Positions 1-10,773 of a stretch of DNA of 64,000 nt are shown here, piece after piece. The stretch's first letter is position 1; each line of letters begins with the position of its first letter. Location of the stretch: the NCBI RefSeq assembly GCF_002288925.2, contig NW_022097996.1, forward strand, positions 8,502,451 through 8,566,450. The letters are read 5' to 3'. Source of the DNA: Delphinapterus leucas. Its lineage: Eukaryota > Chordata > Mammalia > Artiodactyla > Monodontidae. The position numbers and the translations under genes were made by a program. Under the pieces are notes generated by a model. The model had not been told where the DNA came from and ran no database searches. It saw only the letters and a list, made by a program, of their open reading frames with translations.

Positions 1-1547
1 GGTCTTCACCATGGATCTGCGCACAGCCTATGCTTGACTTCTGTTGTATTTCACTGACTTTAATACACCCAGGTTTCCTGCACCCCTCCCCCCGCCATGT
101 TTTAATACCTCTGAAATCAGGATGCAATCTTGCAATTAATAGCATGTCTTTGTCTTAGTCTGTCACCATTTTTTTCTTTCTTTCTTCTTGGCTCATAAAA
201 TAACGGCAAATTCGAGTCACTGAAAGGTGGTGTTGAAAGTGGCTCTAGATCCCACGCAGCCTGGGGCACTGGAAGACCCTGTGCAGGGCTGAGTTGCCTC
301 TGATTGGTGGCAGTTCTCCCTGGAGGCTACACCCCGCCAGCGTTTTTCTCTGGGGACATTGGCTGTTCACGCCATCCTTGCTCCTTCCAGCTGCTCATTT
401 GTAACAGCAATCAGTCAACCTTCAAGGTTTCGGGCACAGCATCCTCCTTCCCACCCCTTCCTGCTGACTCCTTCTTAGGTCGGCTTTGGTGTCTTTGCCA
501 CTGGAAGTTTCCCTCCTCCAAAGCCCAGCCTCTTATCCAGCCTGCAGACTTCTCTCACCCTATTTATTCTCTTCCTGAATCCATCACTCTTGCTGCCTGC
601 TCCGCCCCCAGCCCCTGGCCTAGCCCACTTGCAGGCCTGCCAACAAAACTGTTTCCTCGCCCGCGGGCCCATCCTGCCCAATTCCTCCGCCAGGGCTGTC
701 ACCTTTTCGAGCATTTCCTGAGAATTCTATTTTTTTCTCCTTTTGCCCCTTAATCTGTTTTTCTCCACTTCCCTCCCCTACCCACACACAGCTGGGATGA
801 CTCCTATACTTTCTTCCTCCTGAAATCCCCTGGCACCCTCCCCTATCCTTTACTGCCCTAAAGCGGTCCCACCATTGCTAGGATTTGGTGCTGTGGGCCT
901 GGCTTTGGCTGGGACACTAGTGATTCGCCCCCCAGTCTGTATGCTGACTGAGATCACCCACCACCACTTGACAGCCAGACCCTGATCTACTGCCTGGTCC
1001 TGTCCACCCCCCATTAGAATCCAGGTGGCTTAGGAAATCCAGACATCAGAGCCTCCTCCAATCTGCTCTGCCCAACATACCTTGAGGCCCTGTCCCGAGT
1101 GGGAGTGGGGTGTGGGTCCCGAAAGGAGGTCTCCTTTAGAGCTTGGTCACGGCGCAGCTGGGCAGATGCTGTCTGCTGCTGGAGTGTCTCTCGCCTTATC
1201 TAGATATTTCCCACCTCCAGTCTCCCCACCGTGACCCCAAGCTGGGAGGCAGACCCTATGTGCTGTCCCCCAGCTCTGCCCCCCGCTTCTCTTTGCCCTT
1301 CTCCCCAACACTTCCTTGCACCTGGAAGGGCCAGGCTCCCCACTTCCTCCAGAACCTTCTCTTGCTGTCCACCCCCTCCCCCATAGAGAGTGTTAATGGG
1401 GGAAGGGTTGTCTTCTCTCTCCTATGAAGTGGGTTCCCGATCACGTGGCTCACCTCGTTCACAGGTGGTAAAGAAGAGCTGCATGCACTCTCCTCATGGG
1501 CCAGGCCTGCTATCCTACCTATCTTGTCTTGTTAAAGAGGTCAAGTT
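1..1547. other. Non-coding DNA, presumed RP1L1 intron 1 or upstream flank
   Basis: Pyrimidine-rich non-coding sequence with no recognisable gene. The open frames here (for example 304-753 and 1143-1427) are low-complexity Ser/Pro/Leu frames that fit no family I know. In human, RP1L1 exon 1 is non-coding and lies far from the first coding exon, so this stretch is probably intron 1. That is inference; no exon 1 could be located. Confidence 0.5.
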
Positions 1548-1766
1548 GGGCTTACTGGTGGCGCAGTGGTTGAGAGTCCTCCTACCGATGCAGGGGATGC
1601 GGGTTCGTGCCCCGGTCCTGGAGGATGCCGCATGCCGCGGAGCGGCTGGGCCCGTGACCCACGGCCGCTGAGCCTGCACGTTCGGAGCCTGTGCTCCGCA
1701 ACGGGAGAGGCCGCAACAGTGAGAGGCCCGCGTACCGCAAAAAAAGAAAAAAAGAAAAAGAAAAAG
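1548..1766 (+). mobile_element. CHR-2-type SINE (cetacean tRNA-derived), near full length
   Basis: It begins with a tRNA-like head (GGGCTT..GGTGGCGCAGTGG, then GGTTCGTGCCCC as the B-box-like region). A CG-rich body follows, and it ends in an A-rich tail (AAAAAAAGAAAAAAAG). The same body occurs reverse-complemented at 35430-35611 and 41824-42038. This family is typical of Cetacea and is a main clue to the organism. I could not define a convincing target-site duplication here. Confidence 0.9.
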
Positions 1767-2984
1767 TGGTTAAGTCCTCCCACTTAGGGAGAGAAACCTC
1801 ATGATTTTGAAAGGAGGGATGCAACGAGGGAAAAACCCAATATACGTAACTTTGCATATCAGCTGAGCAGTAACCCTCTGTCCCACCTCTGAGGGTTTAT
1901 GTTATACTCACCCCTCCCCCATCAGGGCTTGCAGGAAAGGAATAGTTCACCTCATCCCCAGGGACAAGGCGAGAGGATCTGGGAGGGGCCTCAGAGCTCC
2001 ACCCTCCCGCCCCCAGGGGCCTCCCTAACTGAATCTGGGAAAGACAGGGCACTCACTGACTGTGCCTTGGGGGATCCGTGTCCCTTTCTGTTTCAGGTGA
2101 CAGAAACTCCAACTCAAATCCATTAAGCTAAGTTGAGAATTGTTGGCTAGTGTATCCAAAGAGTCCAGTTTTCCAGTCTGGGTGCTGGTTTCAGGCCTTA
2201 GTACGTCCAGGGGTGCGGCCAAGTCCTTCGGACTTGGTTTCCCATTCTTGGTTGTGACGTCTTTATCCAGCTCCACGAGGCAACCAGCTTATCCCGGCCT
2301 CGCTGCCAAGGGGGCCAGTGCCAGGAAGAGGCCCACCTGATCCTGGGAACTTACCAGGGGATGGGAAGTGGAGGGGAGGGTGGGGTCCCAGCACTGGGCC
2401 CTTCAATGCTACAACTGGGGCAGTCCAGGTAAACTTAGCCTGCAGTGATGCCTGCTTCTTACTGCTCCTCTGTTTTTGCCAGACTCAGTTACCATCCCCC
2501 TCTTCCTTACTTACCTGTTCTTGGATCTAAGGTAGGAACCCCCTGAGTTTGCTTTTGCCAGCATCTCAGACTTCAGTGGGGAAGGGTTCTGGGCTCTGCC
2601 ATTGCAGTTCCTGGGGTCAACTGATCTTACTGTCTGTGCTGTTCCATCCTCGAGGGGCATTCATCAGCCCCCTTAATAGAGCCTGTCAGATGCACTGTGT
2701 GTGTCAGTCGAAAGCCCTTCCAGAATACCCAAGCTTTCTTTTTCCACCACACTTTTGCACATATGCCCTCACCTCGAATGCCAGGAGGAGAACAAGGATG
2801 GGAAGGTCAGGCACTGTGTGGCCCTTCTCTGTCCTGACGCTATGGCAGCTCTGCCATATGACGCGGCACAAAGAAAGCCTCAGCAGCACCTCCTCCGCCC
2901 ATCCTTCCAGCCCACCCCTCAGGTCAGAGTTAGCACCACGGCAGTATCTATTTGCCACGCCGGTCCTAACTCCCTCTTTCTCTG
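1767..2984. other. Non-coding DNA, nothing recognised
   Basis: Unique-looking sequence between the SINE and the L2 remnant. I see no conserved exon, no strong splice pair and no repeat that I can name. The open frame at 2549-2989 partly runs into the L2 element and shows no protein-family features. Confidence 0.4.
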
Positions 2985-3318
2985 GCTAATCCCCAAGTTG
3001 TCCTTTAGGTCTCTGCTCAGGAGGCAGCACGTCACCTCCTTCAGGAAGTCTTCCCTGACTTGCATTCCCCTGAACCTGCTTTCAGTCACACCCTGTGTAT
3101 ATATATCTCTATCTCTATCTCAGAACATGTTTTATGCTGCATTTTAATAATGTACCTACTTGCCACACTAGAATATGACGTTTTTGAAGATGGGTGCTAT
3201 GGCTCAGTCCTCTTTGTATTTCCAGGACCCAGCATAGAGCCTGACACACAATAGAAGCTCAGAAATCTTTGTTGGGTACGTGAATGCGTGAATGAAAGAG
3301 TGATTAAATGAATGACTA
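2985..3318 (+). repeat. LINE2 (L2) 3' end remnant
   Basis: The order of motifs matches an L2 3' terminus: TCTCTGCTCAGG..CACCTCCTTCAGG, then AGTCTTCCCTGAC, a ..CATAGAGCCTGACACA.. block, and a terminal series of TGAATG/AATGA units after TTTGTTGGGTA. It is an old, diverged element in sense orientation. Confidence 0.7.
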
Positions 3319-3616
3319 CCCTGGTCTGGGAGCCAGGTCACTTTGAAGGTGAAAGAATCAAAAGTTCATTAAGCCTCTTTGAAAAAAGAGAATCGATTTT
3401 CTTCTCCCTTCCCCGTGGCTGCAGGAGGAGGTTGTGGATGAAGCAGAGCCTGTTTGTTTCTGCTGATGGCGCTGGAGGTCAGGTGGTGCCCTCACCTTCC
3501 TGCGAGAAGCCGTGCGACGCGTGCAGTCCTGTGTGCCCTCCCCTTGCACGGTCTACACAGCAGGCTACCCTGCCCCTTCAGCTCTTCTCCTGGGTCCTAA
3601 GTGTTTTCTAATTTGT
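3319..3616. other. Non-coding DNA, nothing recognised
   Basis: A short unique stretch between the L2 end and the TG-rich tract, with no supported feature. Confidence 0.35.
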
Positions 3617-3745
3617 CTGTGTGTGTGCATGTGTGTGTATATCTGTGTACATGCAAGTAAGGGAGTGTGTGCATGTGTGTATGCGTGTCTGTGTGTACAT
3701 GTGTGTGTCTGTGTCTCTGCATTAGTGTGTGTATGTGTGCGTGTC
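3617..3745 (+). repeat. Imperfect (TG)n microsatellite
   Basis: A TG-rich tract of about 130 bp broken by CATG, TATATC and GTCTGTGTCTC interruptions. Open frames on both strands here (CVCVHVCV-type or THTHT-type) come from the repeat. Confidence 0.85.
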
Positions 3746-4210
3746 AGCGAGCCACCTGAAGCGATGTGCGGAATCTTGTCTGTCACCTGAGTGCAGGTAC
3801 GTTAGCAGCAGGGGGTGGTCCGTGGCTTCCCTCACTTCTCTGGGGTCCTGTGCTTGGTCTCACACTGGGAAGGAGCCTTCGGGGTGGAGCCCGGCTGTTA
3901 TCCACCTGATCTTTTGTACTTAAGATCCCTTGGGTCACATTTGTCTTTTTATTTCAAAAATCCACTTGGAGATTGAGAATTCCAGTTCATAAAGAAGCTA
4001 TTTGCTAGAGGAACGACAGAGGAAAGGGGCCGTCAGCGCTTGAGGGTTCTGAATGCATCGTTGCCACAAGACGCTTTGGCCAGGGTCCTGGGGGAGCCCA
4101 GACGGGCTTTACCTTCACTGTCTCTCCCCTCCCTGCAGATCTGCTGCCGGGAGGGCCCTGGGGAGGCCCTGTCTATTCAGAAGTGGGCTGTGAGGAAGAG
4201 CAGTCCTCGG
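3746..4210. other. Non-coding DNA with one splice-acceptor-like site
   Basis: Unique sequence. At 4122-4139 a pyrimidine tract ends in CCTGCAG, which resembles a 3' splice site just before the minisatellite. No matching donor or conserved coding sequence is evident, so I do not call an exon. Confidence 0.35.
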
Positions 4211-4652
4211 AGACAGCGGAGACGCTGGGGGACTCGGCGATGCTGGGAGACATAGTGACACTGGGGGACACGGCGACACTGAAGGACGCAGTAACATTGA
4301 GGGATGCAGTGATGCTAAGGGGGTATGGGGGACATGGTGACAATAAAGGACATGGTGATATTGAGAGACACCATGACACTGGGAAGCAGAGTGATGCTAG
4401 GAACATGGTGACAATGGGGGACATGGTCACATTGGGGACATGGTGATGTTGGGGGCACCATTACGCTTGTGGAACTATAAGGACATAGTGACAACAAAGA
4501 ACACGGTGACATTGGGGGACATGGTGATACTGGGAGTCACAGAGACATTGGAGGACACAGTGATGCTGGGAACATGGTGACAGGGGGACACGGTGACATT
4601 GGGGACATCGTGATGCTGGGGGATATGGTGGTGACTGCAGGGCACACTGTGA
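4211..4652. repeat. 18-bp-unit minisatellite, about 23 degenerate copies
   Basis: Units follow the pattern GGACATGGTGACATTGGG (18 bp) with substitutions and a few 1-9 bp slips. Because 18 is a multiple of 3, one forward frame reads as a hexapeptide repeat (LGDxVT-like) and the reverse strand as a MSPxVT-like repeat. These frames follow from the repeat and are not evidence of a gene. Adjacent units differ at several positions, so the array is old or evolving slowly. Confidence 0.9.
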
Positions 4653-6249
4653 CCTTCCTTACCCTCTCAGTCCCTCAGTTAGGGCCAAGAAGGATGCTCA
4701 TAGTCAAAAGAGAAACTGTGAATCAAGTGGGAAGAAAGGGAGCCCTCGGGAAGGCACGCCGGAGGAAGCGTGCGCAGCTGCGGGGATGTGCATCGGTGCT
4801 GGGGCGGCTTTAGAGGGATTAGCTGGGAGGCAGGAGGCTGAGGAAGCTAATTATAAAGTTTGTGCAGAGATGAGAGAAGATTATAAGCCCTCTTGTGCAC
4901 CAAGATTTTAAAAATGAGAGCAGAGTTCTTTCCCCGAAGACGGATGGGGATGAATGGTGAGTAAAGGTAAAAAGGGAGACGTGGGCGCTGGCTGGGCTGC
5001 GGCCGAGGAGACCGTGGTCGCCTGCAGTGTGCGCAGCAACGAGGGTCCTGCTGAGTTTGAACCCCGCGTAATCAGGGGAGACCCCTCATCTGATCCTGAC
5101 TGCGTGCGTGGCAGCCGCTTGGCAGGCCTGGGCTCTGCTGGGCGGCTCTGTGAAGCACAGATGTCTTCAGTCAGCGGCACTTCTTGGGCCCCTGCTCTGC
5201 GTCAAGCAGGGGGCTGGGTGTCCCGGGGGGTACAGGTTCTGTGCCCCATGCCTTGGGATAGTTGGCTAGGAAGGGTATAGGGTGTGGGAAACACTGGGGA
5301 GCCGTGCTGAAATTGGGGCTTGCCCCGGACTTGGGGGCTGGAGAAGCCTCCACAAAGGAGGACAGCCGAGGCAGGGCGCAGAGAATACAGGCCGCCCTGC
5401 AGGCAGAGCCTCCTAGTCAGGCAGCTGGGTCAGAGTGGAGGATTCCTGCAGGACAAGGCAGGAGCTGGGACTCAGGGCGGAGAGGGCCTTGAATCGTGCA
5501 GTAAAGGCCTGGGCTTTTTCTGAGGACACTGCAAACCACCCGAGGGGCTTGGAGCTCTGGAAATGTCCCGAGAGAAGAGGGCTTTGGGACAACTTGGCTG
5601 GCCGGTGCACAGAACAGAATGCCATGTGGTGACCTGGGCAGGAAGAGCCTGCAGCTGGCTTTTGCAAGAGTCCCAGATGAGGCAACGGGGCTCCACCACG
5701 GCGGGAATAGAAGTGAACGGTTGGACGAATGGCCTTGACCCCGCACAGCTGGCCTGCAGCCCTATCTCCCACGTTGGTGGCAGCAGGCTGTGGTACTCAC
5801 CTGCAGGGTTCATCTTCCAGAGACTTTGGAGGGATGCAGGGAAGCATCCTTGTTCTATTAAAGCAAACCTCCCTGTATAATGGAGAAAAAAGCATGGCAT
5901 CAAGTGGTGATGAATGAAGTGGTGGCATCCTCTTTGAGTTACGAGTCTCCTTGTCTGCACTCCACCCTCAGGGTTTGGGACGAGGGACTCTGCTCCGGCC
6001 CTCCCACCTGGCTGCTGGAGGATGTGAGTGCAGAGAGCCTGGACTCCCCCATGTTCACACATGACACTTTGCTCTGAGAGGGAGGGCAGGGCGCCTGGGT
6101 CTCCTGACCACTTGTTCGGTATTCTTATGTCCCCTTATTCACCCACCTCCTTAGGAGGTAAACTCTACACTATTCAAAGGAGTTCAAGGTGGTAGAAGAG
6201 GGTAAGAGAAACAGCAAGAGAAAGGAGAGGAATGAAGGTGTACCGATGC
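4653..6249. other. Non-coding DNA, nothing recognised
   Basis: The sequence around 5410-5720 (purine-rich, with blocks such as GGGCCTTGAATCGTGCAGTAAAGG) resembles an old interspersed repeat that I cannot name. The minus-strand frame at 5472-6062 (196 codons) has no recognisable domain and I treat it as chance. Confidence 0.35.
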
Positions 6250-6415
6250 TAGCTCTGTGCGCGTAAATTCATTGAATCCTCGTAACCACTATGCAGATCA
6301 ATATGGCTGCATGTTACCAAAACACGGACTATGTCATCAACCTCCTGGATCACACAGCCAATAAGTGGGGGGTGAGGGGTGGGATTTGAATTCAGATCTT
6401 CCCATGCCAAACCTT
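6250..6415 (-). repeat. Possible MIR remnant
   Basis: It contains a diverged reverse MIR signature: TTCATTGAATCCTCGTAACCAC, then TGGATCACACAGCCAATAAGTGG and GGATTTGAATTCAGATCTTCC. It lies just upstream of the first coding exon of RP1L1. Confidence 0.55.
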
Positions 6416-6566
6416 TGGCCTTCCTTCTACTCATCAAAATGGATTAACCTGCCTCTACAAGTTTGAGTGGAGCAGATTTGGGGTGGGCAGGGAGCGCCTC
6501 TGTAACGAGGGGGAGGAAATGCACAGACCCGCTCTCTGACTTTCCTCTTCCTTCGATCCATTTCAG

Positions 6567-6585
6567 CTGCCTGGTCCTCCACACC
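6567..6585 (+). other. RP1L1: RP1L1 5' UTR part of the first coding exon
   Basis: The 19 bases between the predicted acceptor and the start codon. The acceptor is a pyrimidine-rich run (CTTTCCTCTTCCTTC) ending in CCATTTCAG at 6558-6566. The start context ACACCATGA has A at -3, a favourable Kozak position. Confidence 0.7.
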
Positions 6586-7191
6586 ATGAACAGCACCCCG
6601 AGGGATGCCCAGGCCCCCGGACACCGCGAGTGCCTCCTGCCTTCTGTGGCCCGGACCCCCTCTGTCACCCAGGTCATGCCAGCCAAGAAGATAACTTTCC
6701 TCAAGCGAGGGGATCCCCAGTTTGCTGGGGTTCGCCTGGCCGTTCACCGACGCGCCTTCAGGAGTTTCGGGGCCCTGATGGATGAGCTCTCGCAGCGCGT
6801 GCCGCTCTCCTTTGGGGTGCGCTCCGTCACCACGCCCCGGGGCCTGCACGGCCTCAGCACCCTGGAGCAGCTGCAAGACGGCGGCTGCTACGTCTGCTCC
6901 GATAAGAAGCCCCCCAAGACCCCCAGCGGGCCGGGCCGGCCACGGGGGAGAAGCCCTTCTCAGCAGTCACGGGATTTCGAAGGCTGCTGCGAGGCACCTG
7001 GAACGGCTTCTTCCTGCAAAAGTCTCAGAGCCCCGAGGAGGATAACGCTGGTTAAGAACGGCGACCCTCGATACCAGCAGACAGTGGTGCTCAGTCACAG
7101 GAACACCAGGAACCTGACGGCCTTTCTCAGCAAAGCCTCGGATCTGCTGCACTTTCCCGTGAAGCAGGTGTACACAACCGGTGGGAAAAAG
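6586..7191 (+). CDS. RP1L1: RP1L1, first coding exon (residues 1-202): tandem doublecortin domains
   Basis: RP1L1 is a photoreceptor protein of the ciliary axoneme and outer segment. It binds microtubules through doublecortin domains and acts together with RP1. This exon starts at MNSTPR, which matches mammalian RP1L1. An in-frame opening runs back to 6463, but the splice acceptor at 6566 excludes it. DCX1 spans about residues 34-105 (KKITFLKRGDP at the start, GVRSVTTPRGLH in the middle, GGCYVCS at the end). DCX2 begins at about residue 150 (PRRITLVKNGDP) and continues into the next exon. A basic, Pro-rich linker (about 106-149) separates them. The exon ends in KK followed by the donor GTAGGC, phase 0. 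Residue 45 is Gln where human has Arg. Identification rests on my memory of the human protein and on internal DCX motifs. The closest alternative, RP1, is excluded by the start and by the C-terminus encoded downstream. Confidence 0.96.
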
Positions 7192-9073
7192 GTAGGCTGT
7201 CGGGTATGACATTTCCTTAAAAGGTTCCCTGGACCTCAGCTCAAAACACTTAGGTGGAACTGGGAAGTTATTTCTTTAAAAGAGGCACTGATTGCCCTGC
7301 TACTAATTAAAGGTGAATAGAGTGGAGACATTCAGTCAGTTAATCAAACAAGCAATTGTTCTTCATATTTTCAGCTACCATTTAGCAAGTGTTTAGTACC
7401 TGTTCCTTGCACACTTTGTTTTCTTATCCAGTCCTCTTAACCTATTTTGGTGAGAGCTCAGTGTAGGAAACACAAAAGATTCAAAGTGCTTTAAGCAGAA
7501 AGCAATTTCCCGCAGGGCACTGGGGGGACTTTCAAATCTTTGGAAAGCTGCGGGAGCGAACTCCAAGTTGGGTGTGCAGGATTGGCTCCCAGCACCCTGC
7601 AGAAAGCTGCTAACTCCGCTCCAAGCCACTGTGATTGGGCTGAGAACGACCCCTCTGTAGTGGAACCGAAGCTTATAAAGCTGGGTCGGCAACCTGCCCC
7701 AGCTGCATCTTAATGCCCAGGGACACCAGCCACTGCTGCCTGAGCGCCATCGCCTCCCGATGCCCACAGACTTGCTTTGTAGCCACACACAGCCAGAAGC
7801 AAGAAGAGACAGTGTCTACCTCGCTTGCCATCCCAGGCTTGACCTACCTGATGGAACCCGATCGGCATCCGGCCTAACTGGCAAGAAGGCTAGTGAATGT
7901 AACTTTTGCCCTCCTGGGTTTTGCTGAACATGAATGTAACCCAAGATGGGCAGGCTGGAGGATGGAGGTTGATTGATCTAATCCACATAAACTCTCACAG
8001 TCTAGTCCTATAGCTACTGACACCTGTATACGCCATGCTACTTAAATTTATAACAGCAGCTACAGCAGCGCGTCCCCACCTAACAATGGAACCATCCCTC
8101 CTACCATCGAGACATATACCCCTGCTTCCCAAATTTGCATCCGTGCTGTACCATTCTCTTTCAGCTCAGTCACGATCCCACCTTTATACCCTCTATCTTA
8201 AGAGCCCTTTCTTTCATTTCCTTGTTAATAAGCATACCCTTCTAATTGGAGAAAACAAAAAAGAACAGATTCTGTACTTTAAAGATGGAACGAAATCCCC
8301 CAACGTCGCTAATTATAATGTAATGCTATAAATTGTGCAAATCATCAGATAGGCAGGATCCTTGGGGCCAGGTGAGATTTTTCTAAAAGCAGGGACCTGC
8401 TTCCTGGAATGCAATCCAGTACTGATGTTGCCTGCACGACCCAGCCTGGGATGTCATGATGGTGGGGGGTAGGGGTAGGTGGTGGGAGGATGACCCACGC
8501 GTCTGGGCAGGAGCCTAGAGAATAATTGGACGAGGGAGAGAAAGGCCATCTGTGCCTTGTCTTTCTCTGCTCCACTAGGGGCAGAAGCAGAGGCCCTGGG
8601 CTCAGATTAGACTGGAAAGCACAGATCAGACCCAAGAGAGGACTCTGCCTGGAAAAAGCGTGAGATAGTGAATCAGGTCTCCATATGGGAGCCCTGGACC
8701 TTCTGTTATGGTTGCTCTAAAAAATACACATTCTGGAGGGAGGAGTGTGGGCGGGGAAGCAAGTCAAAGTCTTCTTGAAGTCTTTTCCACCTGAGTATCA
8801 AGAATAACCTCTAAACCACAGACCTCGTACCAGGTGGAGGGAGGGCTGTAGGTAGAGAAAAAGATCATGGTGGGAGGACCTCAGCCCCCCGCCAGTCATG
8901 GATGTGTATTGAGGAGTGAATGGGATCCTTCCCTTGGATCAGAAATCTGGGGTGAGATGTGCAAATATCAGGAAAGGGACCAGCGACAGTGGATTCTCCC
9001 TCTACCTATGTCTCGCTGGACAGAAGCGGGTCCTGCAGACCACGCCTCCTGACTCAACACTCTGCTTCCCCAG
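7192..9073 (+). other. RP1L1: RP1L1 intron (1,882 bp)
   Basis: It opens with GTAGGC and closes with a CTGCTTCCCCAG acceptor. No cetacean-type SINE lies inside. Around 7440-7800 the sequence resembles an old interspersed repeat that I cannot classify. Open frames at 8035-8331 and elsewhere lack family features. Confidence 0.85.
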
Positions 9074-9215
9074 GTGGACTCTCTGAAGGGTCTGCTACAC
9101 AGCCCCTCAGTGCTGGTATGTGCCGGTCGTGAGCCCTTCAGACCTCTGGCAGTGGAAGATGTCAGAAGAAATGGAAGTGAACCTTTATCTGGGCAGACTT
9201 CAAGGAGGAAAAGTG
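9074..9215 (+). CDS. RP1L1: RP1L1, second coding exon (residues 203-249 and first base of 250): end of DCX2
   Basis: This 142-nt exon begins VDSLKGLLHSPSVLVCAG, which completes the second doublecortin domain (to about residue 222) and follows directly from the KK that ends the previous exon. The remainder (EPFRPLAVEDVRRNGSEPLSG..SRRKS) is a polar linker. The acceptor CCCCAG at 9068-9073 and the donor GTGAGT at 9216-9221 are both strong. The exon ends in phase 1, so the next codon is completed by GG of the last exon to give Gly250 before SWGPK. Human RP1L1 has the equivalent N-G-S-W-G-P-K across this junction. An unspliced reading (EFVPQDPQ...) does not match the family, which supports the donor choice. 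Confidence 0.93.
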
Positions 9216-9636
9216 GTGAGTTTGTTCCGCAGGATCCCCAGCCTTATTTGCACTGGATGGTGGTTTGGTAGGGCTGGGCAGGTATCCTTTCTAGATAATT
9301 TTAAAAACCTGCCTTTGGCTCCGGGTCTGGGGCATCCCATTTGTTTGGGGGTCTCTCTTGCCTCTTTCTCCTTCTCATCTCCATCAGCCTTAATAACTAG
9401 GTTGAACATTTGGCTGGGCTGAGAGAGATGGGAGTCTGGTATTTAAACAGGGATTAAGAGATCTTGAACGTTAAGCTTCTAGGATCTAAAATAAACTTTG
9501 TTAAGAACCATAGTGGGCATGACATTATGGAGGCAGTGGACCATGGATATGTGGCCTTTGCATCTTTCAAGAGTCATGACTGTCTTAGGCAACAGTGAGG
9601 ACCCAACAGACCAAAACAAATGATAACCATTGATCA

Positions 9637-9682
9637 TCTATCCATCCATCAATCTATACAGCCAACCATCCATCCGTCCAGG
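9637..9682 (+). repeat. (ATCC)n-like microsatellite
   Basis: Imperfect tetranucleotide repeat (CATCTATCCATCCATC..CATCCATCCGTCCAGG) within the RP1L1 intron. Confidence 0.8.
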
Positions 9683-10349
9683 TACCAGAGGTAGCCTTCA
9701 TTATTAAACAACAACAACCACAACAAAAACCCAAAAAGCAAAATTATTGGAATGACAATGGGCAAATTTTGGCGAGTAAACAAAATAATATCCTTTGTGA
9801 AAAGCTATGAAGAGAAAGACAGCAATGGTTTCGGTGATTGCATCATGCTGGGTGTTGGATGTACAAAGGCCCATCAGCCACAGCCCCTCCTCTGGAGGAG
9901 CCCCCAGTCTCATCTGGTGCTTATGGAGGAACAGGACTGAGCAAATCCTTCTCCTGCCCAGATGGACTCAGGAGGTCTGCTCTTCTGCCGGCCATAGGCT
10001 CAGCCTCTGCCGACCCCTCCCTCTTGCCAAGCATTAGCTCAGGAGATGAAATGAGAAAGTACCAAGGGCTACGTTATCTCTCGGGATCATGTCTCTCTAT
10101 CCCCAGTGACCCCCTCTTCTTCTCTTTTTCATGGCTGAGGGGCAGGCTTAGCTACCACGACCTGCTGTCATGTGTCCAGGTCCTTCCTTGCAACCATTTA
10201 TCAACCCCAAATCTTGATGAGCGTTAAGATGACAAATCATCACTAATAATTGCAAAGCAGTTTCCAGTTACAATCAGGTGTGTCTGCAGCAGCTTGATTT
10301 TTGCTTCCTGTGCCGTGGGTGGGTGTGAGCAGAGCTGGGATTTAGCTCT

Positions 10350-10560
10350 GGGCACCGATGCTCTGCAGTCAACTCTACGGTCTATGGAGAACCTACTCTG
10401 CGCCAGCGACTTTGCAGGAAGCTTTACATGCACTGCCTGACATCCTCAAAACAAACCTACCCGTTAGATACCATGACTCTTATTTCACAGCTCAGGAAAG
10501 AGGCTCTGCCAAAGACTACACAGCTAGGAAGTGGCAGGGTCGAGACTGAATTCGGACTTC
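10350..10560 (-). repeat. MIR SINE
   Basis: Reverse MIR order: GCGCCAGCGACTTTGC..CTTTACATGC, then TTATTTCACAGCTCAGGAAAG, ACACAGCTAGGAAGTGGCAG and CTGAATTCGGACTTCAGG. It lies about 200 bp upstream of the last RP1L1 exon. Confidence 0.8.
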
Positions 10561-10773
10561 AGGCTCATCTCGCTGGGCTCTGCTGGTTCACACCCTGGCA
10601 GCTCCGTGAATATTCGTTCTAGCATGGTTTCTGTCCTTCCTGCTGGTTGTGGAGGTGGCAGGGGTATACAGACCGTGGAAGGCTCGTGACTGGCCTTGAC
10701 TCTTCTATCCCGAAGCTCTCGCCGGCAGCTCACTATCTTTCCTTCTTTTCTCTTGCTTGTCATCGTGCACCAG

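Larger units (their letters stand above)
9216..10773 (+). other. RP1L1: RP1L1 intron (1,558 bp)
   Basis: It is bounded by GTGAGT and by CATCGTGCACCAG. It contains an ATCC-type microsatellite and a MIR copy (annotated separately). The long exon-4 frame stays open back to 10647, but 10647-10773 lacks RP1L1 similarity and the acceptor at 10773 restores the expected protein, so I leave the extension out. Confidence 0.85.

Noticed and set aside
4173..4446. Repetitive frames on both strands over the 18-bp minisatellite
   Set aside because: They follow from a unit length divisible by three; no flanking coding sequence, start context or splice partner supports a protein.
6463..6585. Upstream in-frame ATG for RP1L1
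   Set aside because: The acceptor at 6566 places this in the intron, and MNSTPR matches the known RP1L1 N-terminus.
10647..10773. In-frame extension of the exon-4 reading frame to an upstream ATG
   Set aside because: A good acceptor at 10773 gives the SWGPK sequence expected from RP1L1 and links in phase with the preceding exon; the upstream residues do not match the family.
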